Assembly (NCBI RefSeq): GCF_015693305.1
Contig: NZ_CP065139.1
Location: 186,001 to 250,000, forward strand
DNA length: 64,000 bases
DNA from: Sphingobium sp. Cam5-1
GTDB lineage: Bacteria; Pseudomonadota; Alphaproteobacteria; Sphingomonadales; Sphingomonadaceae
Reading direction: 5' to 3'
Of the stretch, positions 17,302 through 25,728 are shown one piece after another (position 1 is the first letter of the stretch; each line of letters begins with the position of its first letter). Under the pieces are notes generated by a model that was not told the DNA's origin, did not search any database, and saw nothing but the letters and a program-made list of their open reading frames with translations. The translations under genes were made by a program, and so were the position numbers.

Positions 17302-18159
17302 ATGATCGGGGGCGCGGACGAAGCCGGAAATATGGCGACTGAGAGCGAAGAAGATGACGAACGTATTGGCATCCAGTCGGTCGAAACCGGGATGCGCCTG
17401 CTGAATGCGTTGGTCGAACACGCGCTGGATTCGCCGCCCCCTATGCTCAAGACTCTGGCGCTGCGCGCAGGCATGCATCCTGCCAAGGCTCATCGATACA
17501 TGGTCAGCCTCGTAAGGGTGGGGTTGGCGGAGCGCGATCCCGTCACCGACCGCTATCGCCTCGGCTCTGCCGCGCGGCACATGGGCATCCGCTCCCTTCA
17601 GGGACTGGATGTCGTGCGGATCGCGAGCGGTCGTCTGGAAGCCATCAGTGCACAGGTCCAGCAGTCAGTTGCGCTGGCTATTTGGACCGTCATCGGACCG
17701 ATGGTCGTGGCAGTCCATGATCATCGCGGTCGGTTCACTATCGGCCTCCGCGTGGGCGAAGCAATGCCGCTTACGCGTTCAGCCACGGGCATGATCTACG
17801 CCGCTTGGGCGGGAGCGACGTCCAAAGACCTGGTAAAAAAGGAATTGGCAACGAACCGCGCCAAAGGTCGATCGCCCGCCACCAAGGCCGAATTGGACGG
17901 GATTATCGCATCGGTGCGCGCTAACGGGATGGCGCAATTCAAAAGTGAGTCTATCGGCGTTAGCGCAATCTCCGCACCGCTGTTCGACTATCGAGGTGAA
18001 TTGGTCGGCGCTCTGACGTCGCTGGGATCTCCGCATTATTTCGATGACTCAATGAGCGGCCCTATCGCCCAAACTCTTATGTCGCACGCCAGGCAGATCT
18101 CCGCCGAACTGGGCTATGCGCCTGGCACAGAATCTTTTGGGATTGAGGCGATGGGCTGA
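17302..18159 (+). CDS. IclR-family transcriptional regulator
   Basis: A 285-residue regulator from ATG 17302, which has GAGGAA upstream; a longer frame from 17131 lacks a ribosome site and adds a poor-quality leader. The N-terminal winged helix-turn-helix (ETGMRLLNALVEHA, LRAGMHPAKAHRYMVSLVRVGL) is followed by the effector domain ending KSESIGVSAISAPLFDYRG. It is divergent from the MocA-type gene and converges on the Baeyer-Villiger-type gene. It probably controls one or both; the effector is unknown. Confidence 0.87.
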   Translation: MIGGADEAGNMATESEEDDERIGIQSVETGMRLLNALVEHALDSPPPMLKTLALRAGMHPAKAHRYMVSLVRVGLAERDPVTDRYRLGSAARHMGIRSLQGLDVVRIASGRLEAISAQVQQSVALAIWTVIGPMVVAVHDHRGRFTIGLRVGEAMPLTRSATGMIYAAWAGATSKDLVKKELATNRAKGRSPATKAELDGIIASVRANGMAQFKSESIGVSAISAPLFDYRGELVGALTSLGSPHYFDDSMSGPIAQTLMSHARQISAELGYAPGTESFGIEAMG

Positions 18160-18330
18160 TACCCCCTGCCCTTTTAGCCCATCAGCGTCGCGCGGGCGCA
18201 GGACAGCCAATATTCGCCGCGATCGAAATCATCCATAACCAAATGGGGATGGATGATCCGGATGTGATCCCTCACTATCCGGATACACCCATCCCCGCAT
18301 GTCTCGTGCAGACTGTGGCCTGTAGCGCTC

Positions 18331-18367
18331 ATCGTGGCTCCCACTATTTCACAGCGGGAGCCACGAT
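18331..18367. terminator. Strong hairpin between convergent genes
   Basis: The perfect 12-bp inverted repeat ATCGTGGCTCCC / GGGAGCCACGAT has a 13-base loop. It is just beyond the stop of the Baeyer-Villiger-type gene and 170 bp after the IclR gene, so it probably ends transcription from both sides. Confidence 0.65.
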
Positions 18368-18379
18368 CCACAACTGGTT

Positions 18380-20044
18380 TCAAACCGCTTCTGTGTTAGC
18401 GGGCGCTTTCAAACGCACGAACCCGTCGTAGCCGTTGTCCACTGCGCCGGTGCAAAGCGAGGAGTAGCGTTCGTAGCCACCCACATACACCATGAAGCTT
18501 CGCGGCTTTCCTTCGACGTTTGATCCCATGTACCAGGAATCGGCCTTCTTAAACAGGGTATAGTCCGCAACCCCGTTGAGTTCGGCGCTCCAGCCCTCCT
18601 CAGCCTCAACCGTCGTATCGATCCGTTCGAAGCCGTCCCTTTCCATCTCGTCGATCACGCGCGCGATCCAGTTCACCTGCCATTCGCCACCCATGATCAT
18701 TGTGCACAAGACGGACGGGCTCTGTGGGCCGTGAACCATGAAGAGGTTCGGGAAACCCGCCACCATCATCCCCAGATAGGTGGTGGGACCATTACGCCAT
18801 TTATCGCGAATGGTAACACCACCCACGCCGGTAATGTTCATCTTGGTCATCGCGCCGGTCATCGCATCGAAGCCGGTCGCGAAAACAACCACGTCCAGAT
18901 CATAGGTCGCAGCCGTCGTCTGAAGACCTTCCGGTGTGAAGCCGATGATGGGGTTCGTCCGGGCGTCCACCAAGGTCACGTTATCGCGATTATACATCTC
19001 GAAGTAACCGGAATCGATGCAAAGCCGCTTGGCACCGAGCGGATAGGTTTTTGGACACAGAAGTTCGGCAACCGTGGGATCCTTGACGGTCGAACGTATC
19101 TTTTCGCGAACGAACTCGCTTACGATCTCGTTTGCCTTTGGATCGGTTTGGCTGTCACTGAACGTTACCTGCAGCTGGAAGGCGCTTTGTGAATTCCACG
19201 CCTTCTCCAGGATTGCCCGCCGTTCCTCAGGTGTATAGTCGAAAACCGACTTCTCCGGCAGCTTGATCAAGGACAGACCAACAGTCTTCCACATCCTTTC
19301 GCGCCGCTCCGAATAGCTCTCCTTCCATTCCCGGTCATACTCCTCGGAAATCGGCCGGTTGCCCGATGGCATGCTGAAGGCGGGCGTGCGCTGGAAAACA
19401 TAGAGATGTTCAGCGCTCTGCGCGAGTATGGGCGACGCCTGGATGCTTGTCGATCCGGTTCCAATGATGCCAACCCGCTTGCCGGATACATCGACACCCT
19501 CCCGCGGCCAACGTGCGGTGTGGTAAATCTCACCCTTAAAGTCCTCTTTTCCAGGCCAGTTGGGGAAGGTCGGCACGTTCAGGCTGCCCGTAGCCGCGAC
19601 CACATACTTGCACACGACGTGTTCGCCATGATCCGTATAGACGTGCCAGCGGTTCGCTGCTTCGTCAAACTCCAGTCGCTCAACGCGGGTGGAGAAACGG
19701 ATATAGTCGCGCAGCTTGAAGCGGTCAGCAACATGGTTCGCATAGGCCTCCAGATCAGGCTGCGCGGAGAACATCTCCGGCCACTTCCATTCCTGCTGAA
19801 GCTCCTCATCGAAGCTGTATGAATATTCCATGCTCTCGATATCGACACGAGCGCCTGGATAACGATTCCAATACCATGTGCCGCCAACGCCATCGCCTGC
19901 CTCGAAGCATGTAACCTTGTAATCGTTACGAAGGCGATGGATCGCGTACATCCCGCTGAAGCCCGCCCCGATCACAACGACGTCGACTGCGTCGTTCGAA
20001 CCGTTCCGCATCGATTTAACCTCATGGGGGGTCTCAATTGTCAT
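18380..20044 (-). CDS. Flavin monooxygenase, Baeyer-Villiger type
   Basis: A 554-residue class B flavoprotein. FAD loop GAGFSG is at 25-30 with the following GGTWYWNRYPGARVD typical of cyclohexanone-type enzymes. The Baeyer-Villiger fingerprint is FKGEIYHTARWP, the NADPH-binding site is GTGSTS, and the late ATGFD motif is present. It inserts oxygen next to a ketone, giving an ester or lactone. The RBS GAGAGTGATG precedes the ATG. The SMP-30-like lactonase gene nearby could hydrolyse its product. In sphingomonads such enzymes act on cyclic ketones, steroids or terpenoids; the substrate is not fixed. Confidence 0.9.
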   Translation of the reverse strand: MTIETPHEVKSMRNGSNDAVDVVVIGAGFSGMYAIHRLRNDYKVTCFEAGDGVGGTWYWNRYPGARVDIESMEYSYSFDEELQQEWKWPEMFSAQPDLEAYANHVADRFKLRDYIRFSTRVERLEFDEAANRWHVYTDHGEHVVCKYVVAATGSLNVPTFPNWPGKEDFKGEIYHTARWPREGVDVSGKRVGIIGTGSTSIQASPILAQSAEHLYVFQRTPAFSMPSGNRPISEEYDREWKESYSERRERMWKTVGLSLIKLPEKSVFDYTPEERRAILEKAWNSQSAFQLQVTFSDSQTDPKANEIVSEFVREKIRSTVKDPTVAELLCPKTYPLGAKRLCIDSGYFEMYNRDNVTLVDARTNPIIGFTPEGLQTTAATYDLDVVVFATGFDAMTGAMTKMNITGVGGVTIRDKWRNGPTTYLGMMVAGFPNLFMVHGPQSPSVLCTMIMGGEWQVNWIARVIDEMERDGFERIDTTVEAEEGWSAELNGVADYTLFKKADSWYMGSNVEGKPRSFMVYVGGYERYSSLCTGAVDNGYDGFVRLKAPANTEAV

Positions 20045-20402
20045 TGCATCACTCTCTTAAGATATCTTGCGGAAACGCCTTAAACGGCCAGAGAATTCGT
20101 TAATATCAGCGGTTCAATTGCTGATCGGTTTGACTATATGCCAATATTTGGCTCGTTCCAGACGATATCATTCTTCAATATAGAATCCGCCAATATTCAA
20201 AATTCCATATGGAACTATTCTTAAAAGCTTCATCCGTTTATCACCGGTAAGAGGGACGGCGATTTCTCCCCGCCCCTCCCTGCAACCCGATGGTCTCATT
20301 TACGGCCATGGGATTCAGACATGTTAATCTACGCACGACGTGCAAAAAACTTACCCCGAAATCTTCTGACAATAAAATAAACATCATAAGTCCAAAATGC
20401 GT
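20045..20402. promoter_or_regulatory. Promoter region of the Baeyer-Villiger-type gene with several palindromes
   Basis: This AT-rich 358-bp region has GCCAATATTTGGC (20140-20152), a second GCCAATATT (20189-20197) and the perfect palindrome TTCCATATGGAA (20203-20214). All lie 95-170 bp upstream of the start at 20044. They are good operator candidates, possibly for the nearby IclR regulator. No gene is seen. Confidence 0.45.
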
Positions 20403-20425
20403 GCGCGCCTTTGTGGAAGGCGCGC
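20403..20425 (-). terminator. Terminator of the TonB-dependent receptor gene
   Basis: The inverted repeat GCGCGCCTT / AAGGCGCGC, with a 5-base loop, starts 13 bp after the receptor stop; on the minus strand it is followed by a short T-containing tract (GCATTTTGG). Confidence 0.65.
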
Positions 20426-20437
20426 GCGCTAACTTGC

Positions 20438-22840
20438 TTAGAACTCTACAGCCAAATCAACGCCGTAGGTGACCGGGTCATCGAACACACCAGAGATGAC
20501 TGTGCCGAAATCTCCGCCTGAATTATACCGCTGCTTGTTTGTAAGATTACGGCCCCAAACCGAGATGCGGCTAGTGGTCGGCCCCATCGGAATGTTGCTC
20601 AGCGTGACTCGTGCGTTCAACTTCATCAGAGGATCCTGGAAGAGAAGCTCGTTCAGACGATCATTCTCAGGGTACGGAGTGACGATACGGTGATTGGCAA
20701 GTGCGATACTCGACCGATATTCCGCATCACCCCGGAAGCTGACACGCATGTCGCCGCTGAGCGGAACAGAATATTCCGCCGCCACATTCGCCGTGAACTT
20801 GGGACGGTAAACCGGTTCCACGGAGCCCGGAGGAGCTTCGACATATTTGAAATTGTTGTACGCGCCGGTAGCGCTCAACGTCAGACCCTCGATCGGCATG
20901 GCGTAAATTTCGTATTCCAGGCCATAATCACGCGACTTGCCGATATTGGTGGTGGCAAAAGTAGAGAAGGTGATTGGTTGATGACTGAGTGGACCGATCG
21001 CCGTGGCTGTGACCGGAAACGTCTGCTGAAGATTTTTATAGGTCACGTAAAATAGGGCGAAATTGGTCCGCAACCGACGGTCAAAGAAGTCCGCCTTGAT
21101 GCCGGCTTCCCAAGATACAGCTGTCTCTTCCTTGTAAGGGACGGCTGCAGATACGAGCACCGGTTGCAATGGATCAGTGGGGCTTGCCCGATCGTTGACG
21201 GTGGCCTGCAACGCGGACAATCCACCTGCCACATAGCCTGTGGTGAATTTGGCGTACATCATCGTGCCATCATTGGGCTTGTACGAGATATTGGCGAGCC
21301 ATGAGAACTTGCCCTTATCATATTCGTACGTTGTGCCCGGCTCGACAGTTCCGTCGAAAACCGACTTGGCATCCTGCGTGTAGCGAACGCCGCCGGTCAA
21401 ATCGATCTGCGGCGTCAGATGGTAGGTCGCCTGGCCATAACCAGCAATCTGCCGCGAGCGATAGAAGGTTTCCCGCTGGCTTCCTGTGTAGCTGCCGGGC
21501 ACGACATAATTCGGCATGCCTGTGAAGGGGAAGATGGCGCTGACCAGCGAGCCGGGCTGCGTATGACGATTATAGTAGAAGAGTCCGGCCGTCAGGCTCA
21601 GCGGGTCAGTATCAACGATAAACTGAGTTTCGTTGCTGAACTGGCTGCGCTTGTCCATGCTGCCGAAGGTCAACAGGGAAAAGGGCTGTAAGGGTAATGT
21701 GGGGTTTGTAAAGTCGGGATAGGGCATCAGAAGGCCACCCGCGCCATCAATCTGACCAGTTCTGAAGTCTCGGTCAAGGCTGCGCCACGACGCTGTATTC
21801 TTGATCGTCAGATAATCATTCGCCTTGTATTCAAGCGAAAGATAATGCGCCATGATCTTATTGCGACCACGAGAGGTGAAATCGTTATAAACGTTTTTCG
21901 ATCGTTCCTGCTGTACATAGTCGCTTAACGAAGGGCCGCCAAAAAATGTCTGCGCGGCAATGATGCCACGAGCAAAAGCGCCGTATGGCCCTTCAGAAAA
22001 ACCGACGATCTGCTGAGCAGGGGCGACACCGCGCCAGTCGATGTAATCGAACTTGTAGTTAACATCCAGCCCATCGAAGGGTTGATAACGAACCGCTCCA
22101 TGGAAAGCGTCAGTCTTCTGAACCCCGAGCTTCGGCGCGGTTGTCACCGTGTCTTTCGTGCCCATGCTCTGACCCGCAACATCCCAGGTGCTACTGTTGA
22201 TGTTTCGGATATCGCTTCCACGATAGTTATGAACATAGGTGCCCGATACGCTGAACCCATTCCATTCCGGCAGATCGATCCGGGTTTTGCTCCGGATAGA
22301 ATCAAAGCGGGAATAAGTCAGTTCCTGCCGCGCGTAAAATTTACCCTTGGGGCTAGAAGTAATGTAGTTGATCGCGCCCGCGGTCGAGTTGGTGCCGAAC
22401 AATGTGCCCGCAGGACCGCGGATGACTTCGATCCGCTCAATGTCACTGATGTCGAACGCAATACCTGACATATTACCCAGGTAGACGCCATCCATATAGA
22501 AGGATGCGCTGTTGTCGGTGTTGGGGTTGGCTGGTGTCGCCGAGAGCGAACCACGCAGGGTGATAAAGGGCGCGTCGCCGCCCGCACCCTTCAAGATGGT
22601 AAGGCTGGGCACCTTGGTGGCCAGATCGTTAACGTCCTGGATGCGCTGGTTTTGTATCTGTTCCGCGCTGAGTGCGGTAACAGCCACCGGAACATCCTGC
22701 AGGTTTTCTTCGCGCTTCTGCGCGGTGACAATGATGTCGCCGAAGCCAACGGCCGGTTGGGATGATGCTTCCTGTGCCCACACAAAATGCGGCACAAGGC
22801 TCACGCTCGCAAACAGAGCGGATTTTATTAGTAAGTTCAT
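20438..22840 (-). CDS. TonB-dependent outer-membrane receptor
   Basis: An 800-residue receptor. A signal peptide (about 1-22, ending FVWA before QEAS) is followed by a TonB-box-like GDIIVTAQKREENLQDVPVAV and the plug domain (IERIEVIRGPAGTLFGTNST). A long beta-barrel follows, ending in the C-terminal aromatic VDLAVEF. RBS GGGGAGG precedes the ATG. It would import a bulky hydrophobic substrate across the outer membrane. Position directly downstream of the HsaC-like and KshB-like genes suggests uptake of the compound that those enzymes degrade. Confidence 0.93.
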   Translation of the reverse strand: MNLLIKSALFASVSLVPHFVWAQEASSQPAVGFGDIIVTAQKREENLQDVPVAVTALSAEQIQNQRIQDVNDLATKVPSLTILKGAGGDAPFITLRGSLSATPANPNTDNSASFYMDGVYLGNMSGIAFDISDIERIEVIRGPAGTLFGTNSTAGAINYITSSPKGKFYARQELTYSRFDSIRSKTRIDLPEWNGFSVSGTYVHNYRGSDIRNINSSTWDVAGQSMGTKDTVTTAPKLGVQKTDAFHGAVRYQPFDGLDVNYKFDYIDWRGVAPAQQIVGFSEGPYGAFARGIIAAQTFFGGPSLSDYVQQERSKNVYNDFTSRGRNKIMAHYLSLEYKANDYLTIKNTASWRSLDRDFRTGQIDGAGGLLMPYPDFTNPTLPLQPFSLLTFGSMDKRSQFSNETQFIVDTDPLSLTAGLFYYNRHTQPGSLVSAIFPFTGMPNYVVPGSYTGSQRETFYRSRQIAGYGQATYHLTPQIDLTGGVRYTQDAKSVFDGTVEPGTTYEYDKGKFSWLANISYKPNDGTMMYAKFTTGYVAGGLSALQATVNDRASPTDPLQPVLVSAAVPYKEETAVSWEAGIKADFFDRRLRTNFALFYVTYKNLQQTFPVTATAIGPLSHQPITFSTFATTNIGKSRDYGLEYEIYAMPIEGLTLSATGAYNNFKYVEAPPGSVEPVYRPKFTANVAAEYSVPLSGDMRVSFRGDAEYRSSIALANHRIVTPYPENDRLNELLFQDPLMKLNARVTLSNIPMGPTTSRISVWGRNLTNKQRYNSGGDFGTVISGVFDDPVTYGVDLAVEF

Positions 22841-22866
22841 TTTTACCTCCCCTTATTTACAAGTTG

Positions 22867-22917
22867 TTCTTGCCTCTCATGGCAAGAATAGTCTTGAACT
22901 AACTTGCCAAATTGGCA
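22867..22917. promoter_or_regulatory. Twin inverted repeats upstream of the receptor gene
   Basis: TTCTTGCC / GGCAAGAA with a 6-base loop (22867-22888) and TGCCAA-A-TTGGCA (22905-22917) lie between the HsaC-like stop and the receptor start. Both have TTGCC/GGCAA arms. They may be operators of the receptor gene; the first could also act as a hairpin after hsaC. Confidence 0.45.
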
Positions 22918-22928
22918 TCTTCATGGGT

Positions 22929-23816
22929 TTATAGAGTTGGTGGCGTCAACCATTGATGGCCCCAATGGCTTCCCCGCGTGGTTTCAAATACTGTTCCTTC
23001 AACTTCCCAATTTTTTACCATCCCTCCGCAACCATATTCCAGTGCAAACCCGCCGGGTGTCCAGACATAGAATGAAGTCATGTTGTCGTTCACATGACGT
23101 CCCAAAGTCGCTGCCAAGGGAATACCCGCTTCAGAAAGCCGATCGAGTGCGAGACCGACTTCGTCGAGATCGGGAACCTCCAGCATCATGTGTACGCAAC
23201 CGGCAGGTTGTGGCATCTCTGCGAGCGCAAGACTGTGCTGGCGCGGATTGCAATGCATGAAGTGAATCCGCGCCTTCGCCCCGCCAGGCGCGGGAATATG
23301 CAAAATATCCGACAAGCCGAAGCCGAGATGCTCCCGCCAGAAATGCTGCGTTTCCTCAAACTTCAGTGCAGGCAGCACGACATGGCCCATCCCCATTGAA
23401 CCCATCACGAAGGCTGCAACGCCGACCGGCGAAACAAAGCGGGTGAAGTCAGAGATCGGCCCCCAATAGACTTCGATCACGTTGCCGGACGGGTCTGCGC
23501 ATGTGAACATGCCCGTGACATGGCGCTGTGAAAGGACCGCTAAGTCGGCATCAACAACTTCCACGCCTGCGGCAATCAGCCGATCCCGCAGCGCCTCGAA
23601 GTCAGCCGAATTCGACACTTCCCAGCCCGAGGAAATCAGGCGGTCGCGCTCGTCGGCAACGACCAGCACACGAAATGCGCGGCCATCCGCCTTCAGCAGC
23701 AACTCGCCATTTGCGCCATCAACCGCAGCCAATCCGGCGATCTGCGTGCCGAACGCACGCCAACGATCGATGTCGGTAGCTCCAACGACCAAATAGCCCA
23801 GTTGACTAATGCCCAT
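22929..23816 (-). CDS. hsaC: HsaC-like type I extradiol dioxygenase
   Basis: A 295-residue two-domain VOC-fold dioxygenase. Iron ligands are His145 (GMGHVVLP), His209 (CVHMMLEV) and Glu260 (FALEYG). The second-sphere residues His194 (NPRQHSLA), His241 (LGRHVND) and Tyr250 are also present. This is the 2,3-dihydroxybiphenyl / 3,4-DHSA dioxygenase class. The start at 23816 has AGGAAAGGA upstream; the longer frame from 23915 would overlap the reductase gene. It would cleave the catechol ring formed by the HsaA-like oxygenase. Assignment to the steroid branch rests on the kshA/kshB/hsaA/hsaD neighbourhood. Confidence 0.87.
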   Translation of the reverse strand: MGISQLGYLVVGATDIDRWRAFGTQIAGLAAVDGANGELLLKADGRAFRVLVVADERDRLISSGWEVSNSADFEALRDRLIAAGVEVVDADLAVLSQRHVTGMFTCADPSGNVIEVYWGPISDFTRFVSPVGVAAFVMGSMGMGHVVLPALKFEETQHFWREHLGFGLSDILHIPAPGGAKARIHFMHCNPRQHSLALAEMPQPAGCVHMMLEVPDLDEVGLALDRLSEAGIPLAATLGRHVNDNMTSFYVWTPGGFALEYGCGGMVKNWEVEGTVFETTRGSHWGHQWLTPPTL

Positions 23817-23835
23817 GCCGTCCTTTCCTGCTTCC

Positions 23836-24912
23836 TTATTCATCGAATGACACCGACACAGCCGCGTCATTCGGCACCGCTTGACAGGCGAGCAACCAGC
23901 CTTCTGCAATGTCATCCTGGTTCAGAACCTCGTTATGAACCATCGTCGCGCTACCCCGCGTCAACTTGCAGATGCATGCGCTGCATTTCCCTTCCTTGCA
24001 TGAATAGGGCGCGGGAATGTCGGCCATGAGAAGTGTGTCGAGCAGTGTCCGTTCGGAGTGCCAAAGAAGTTGCGTCGCCACTCCGTCGAACAATACAGTG
24101 AGCGCCGCTTCATCCCCCGTAGGTTCGTCACTGCAATCCATCGGTACAACAGGAATGCCCGGATCCTGCGACAGGGAGATGAACCGCTCGACATGAACAT
24201 GTTTACGGTCCATGCCCACTCGCAGCAACGCGTCGACCGCACAGTCCATGAACTTGTCCGGACCGCAGATAAACGCTTCGTAGCTTGTGAAATCCCCCGC
24301 GAGTGCAGCAATCTGGGCCGAACTGGGTAATCCCTGCACGCTTTCCAGCCAGTGATGGACTACCATTCGCTCTGGATATTGTTGCGCTAACTTGCTCAGT
24401 TCTTGCGCGAAAATTACCGATCGTTCGTCACGATTGGCATATATAAGGGCAACCTTGCCCTTCCCCATGCGCAATGCGGACTTGAGGATCGACATGATCG
24501 GCGTCACCCCGCTGCCGCCTGCGATCAGCAGTAGATCGGTGTCCAGTACGCGCGGCGTGAAGACGCCTGCCGGGGCCAATACCTCCAGCTCGTCGTTCGC
24601 ACGAAGACTGTCGATCAGCCAGTTTGAGGCAATGCCGCCCTCGACGCGCTTAACCGTAACTTTCAGCGGCTCGTTCAGAAAGGGGGAACTCGCCAAGGAA
24701 TAACAGCGCGCGACATGCGCGTCACCTACCGGCACCCGCAACGTCAGGAACTGACCCGGGCGATAAGCGAATATATCGTCTAGCCCCCTGGTGTCGAAGA
24801 CTATGGACATGGAATCGTGCGATTCCTCGATCACATCGCTTACGCGAAGCCTTATATAGAGGTTATCGCCGCTGCTTGGCGCGGAAGCCTTGATCGCCAA
24901 CTGCTCACCCAT
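23836..24912 (-). CDS. kshB: KshB-like ferredoxin reductase (FAD, NAD, 2Fe-2S)
   Basis: A 358-residue class IA reductase. The FAD-binding RCYSLASSP is at 69-77, the NAD loop GGSGVTP at 132-138, and a C-terminal plant-type 2Fe-2S domain has Cys305, Cys310, Cys313 and Cys343. The order flavin - NAD - ferredoxin equals KshB, HmpR and PaaE. It would pass NADH electrons to a Rieske oxygenase, most likely the KshA-like protein encoded 14 kb away, since no oxygenase is adjacent. The gene is 19 bp upstream of hsaC on the same strand. Confidence 0.87.
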   Translation of the reverse strand: MGEQLAIKASAPSSGDNLYIRLRVSDVIEESHDSMSIVFDTRGLDDIFAYRPGQFLTLRVPVGDAHVARCYSLASSPFLNEPLKVTVKRVEGGIASNWLIDSLRANDELEVLAPAGVFTPRVLDTDLLLIAGGSGVTPIMSILKSALRMGKGKVALIYANRDERSVIFAQELSKLAQQYPERMVVHHWLESVQGLPSSAQIAALAGDFTSYEAFICGPDKFMDCAVDALLRVGMDRKHVHVERFISLSQDPGIPVVPMDCSDEPTGDEAALTVLFDGVATQLLWHSERTLLDTLLMADIPAPYSCKEGKCSACICKLTRGSATMVHNEVLNQDDIAEGWLLACQAVPNDAAVSVSFDE

Positions 24913-25398
24913 GCTTCACACTCTTCGATCCGCAGTTAAATGTTCGAGCTGCAAGATGCATGAAATCAAATGGCCACCCCGGTGCAGCGCGAACATATAA
25001 CCCCACGGGAAATCGGCACTTTTCCGACCATTTTTCGGCCTCCTACGCTTTCAGGAACCCAGATGCACAAGGAGCTTAACGAGCCGGAATGTGGGCCGAT
25101 ACGTCTACTCGGACTATACCGCTCACTGACCGACGATTAATATCCGCAGAAGCTGCACAGCGCGCGCCGCTTTTGCGTTCGGCAGTCCCAGCAATGCTTG
25201 TGACCCTGTTGGCAGGGCTGCTGAAGGTCACGGAGAAGCATTCCCTCATGCGGGGCAGGATTGAGCCAGTTGTTCCGGTGGGCTTCCAATCCTTAAGTCG
25301 TGGCCGAGCTTTGCCTGTCGGCAGAAAGTGGCGGGGTTTTCGGTCGAACCGGTGCGAAACCAGTCCGGACCTCGTCCCGGCCGACAGGTATCGAAGTG
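24913..25398. other. Intergenic region, no gene recognised
   Basis: A 486-bp gap upstream of the KshB-like gene. Open frames exist on both strands (25076-25459 minus, 25089-25418 plus) but show no recognisable domain. The position behind a deletion scar suggests debris joined by rearrangement. The kshB promoter should lie at its left end. Confidence 0.4.
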
Positions 25399-25673
25399 TC
25401 ATGCCGCTCGTGCCTTGACCATGTCGAGCGCGCCGCCGCTGTCGGTCACATAGACGCACTGCGCGCCATAGCTTTCCATCAGCAGCGCCTGGCTCTCCAG
25501 CTTCTCGGCATCGATCATATGGCTCATCATCAGGAAGCCTGAGATGTCCATGCCATCGCGCAGCGTCACGTCCTGGATGTAGAGCTTGTCGCCCGCTTCG
25601 TGATCATCCTGATCATGAGGTCGGTGCCGATATTGCTCGACCCGATGATCGCCGCCTTGACCTTGCCCGCCAT
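25399..25673 (-). pseudogene. Remnant of acylating aldehyde dehydrogenase + 4-hydroxy-2-oxoacid aldolase genes
   Basis: The frame from ATG 25673, after a perfect GAGGAG site, encodes [19 protein letters not shown] plus MIRMI, the start of the acylating aldehyde dehydrogenase (HsaG/MhpF/DmpF). After about 24 codons the frame changes into [15 protein letters not shown], the N-terminus of the partner aldolase (HsaF/MhpE/DmpG). This then jumps to [11 protein letters not shown] and [17 protein letters not shown], normally over 100 residues further on. It ends at TGA 25399-25401. Two internal deletions therefore removed most of both genes. Short shared strings at the joints (ATGATC-like and GGCATG) suggest microhomology. 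It follows hsaD by 55 bp, so the ancestral order was hsaA-hsaD-hsaG-hsaF. Confidence 0.85.
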
Positions 25674-25728
25674 TACTTACTCCTCATGGCCCATCGGGGA
25701 TGCCGCAAGGGCGGCAGCGGAGGCTGTA

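Noticed and set aside
18331..18367. Perfect 12-bp inverted repeat as the end of a mobile element
   Set aside because: No second copy, no target duplication and no transposase nearby; its place between convergent stops fits a terminator.
22929..23915. Longer 328-residue version of the HsaC-like protein
   Set aside because: The added 33 residues overlap the reductase gene and are not family-like; the ATG at 23816 has a clear AGGA site.
25076..25459. 127-codon minus-strand frame next to the hsaG/hsaF scar
   Set aside because: Considered as a transposase or aldolase tail, but it matches neither; an equally long plus-strand frame covers the same bases.
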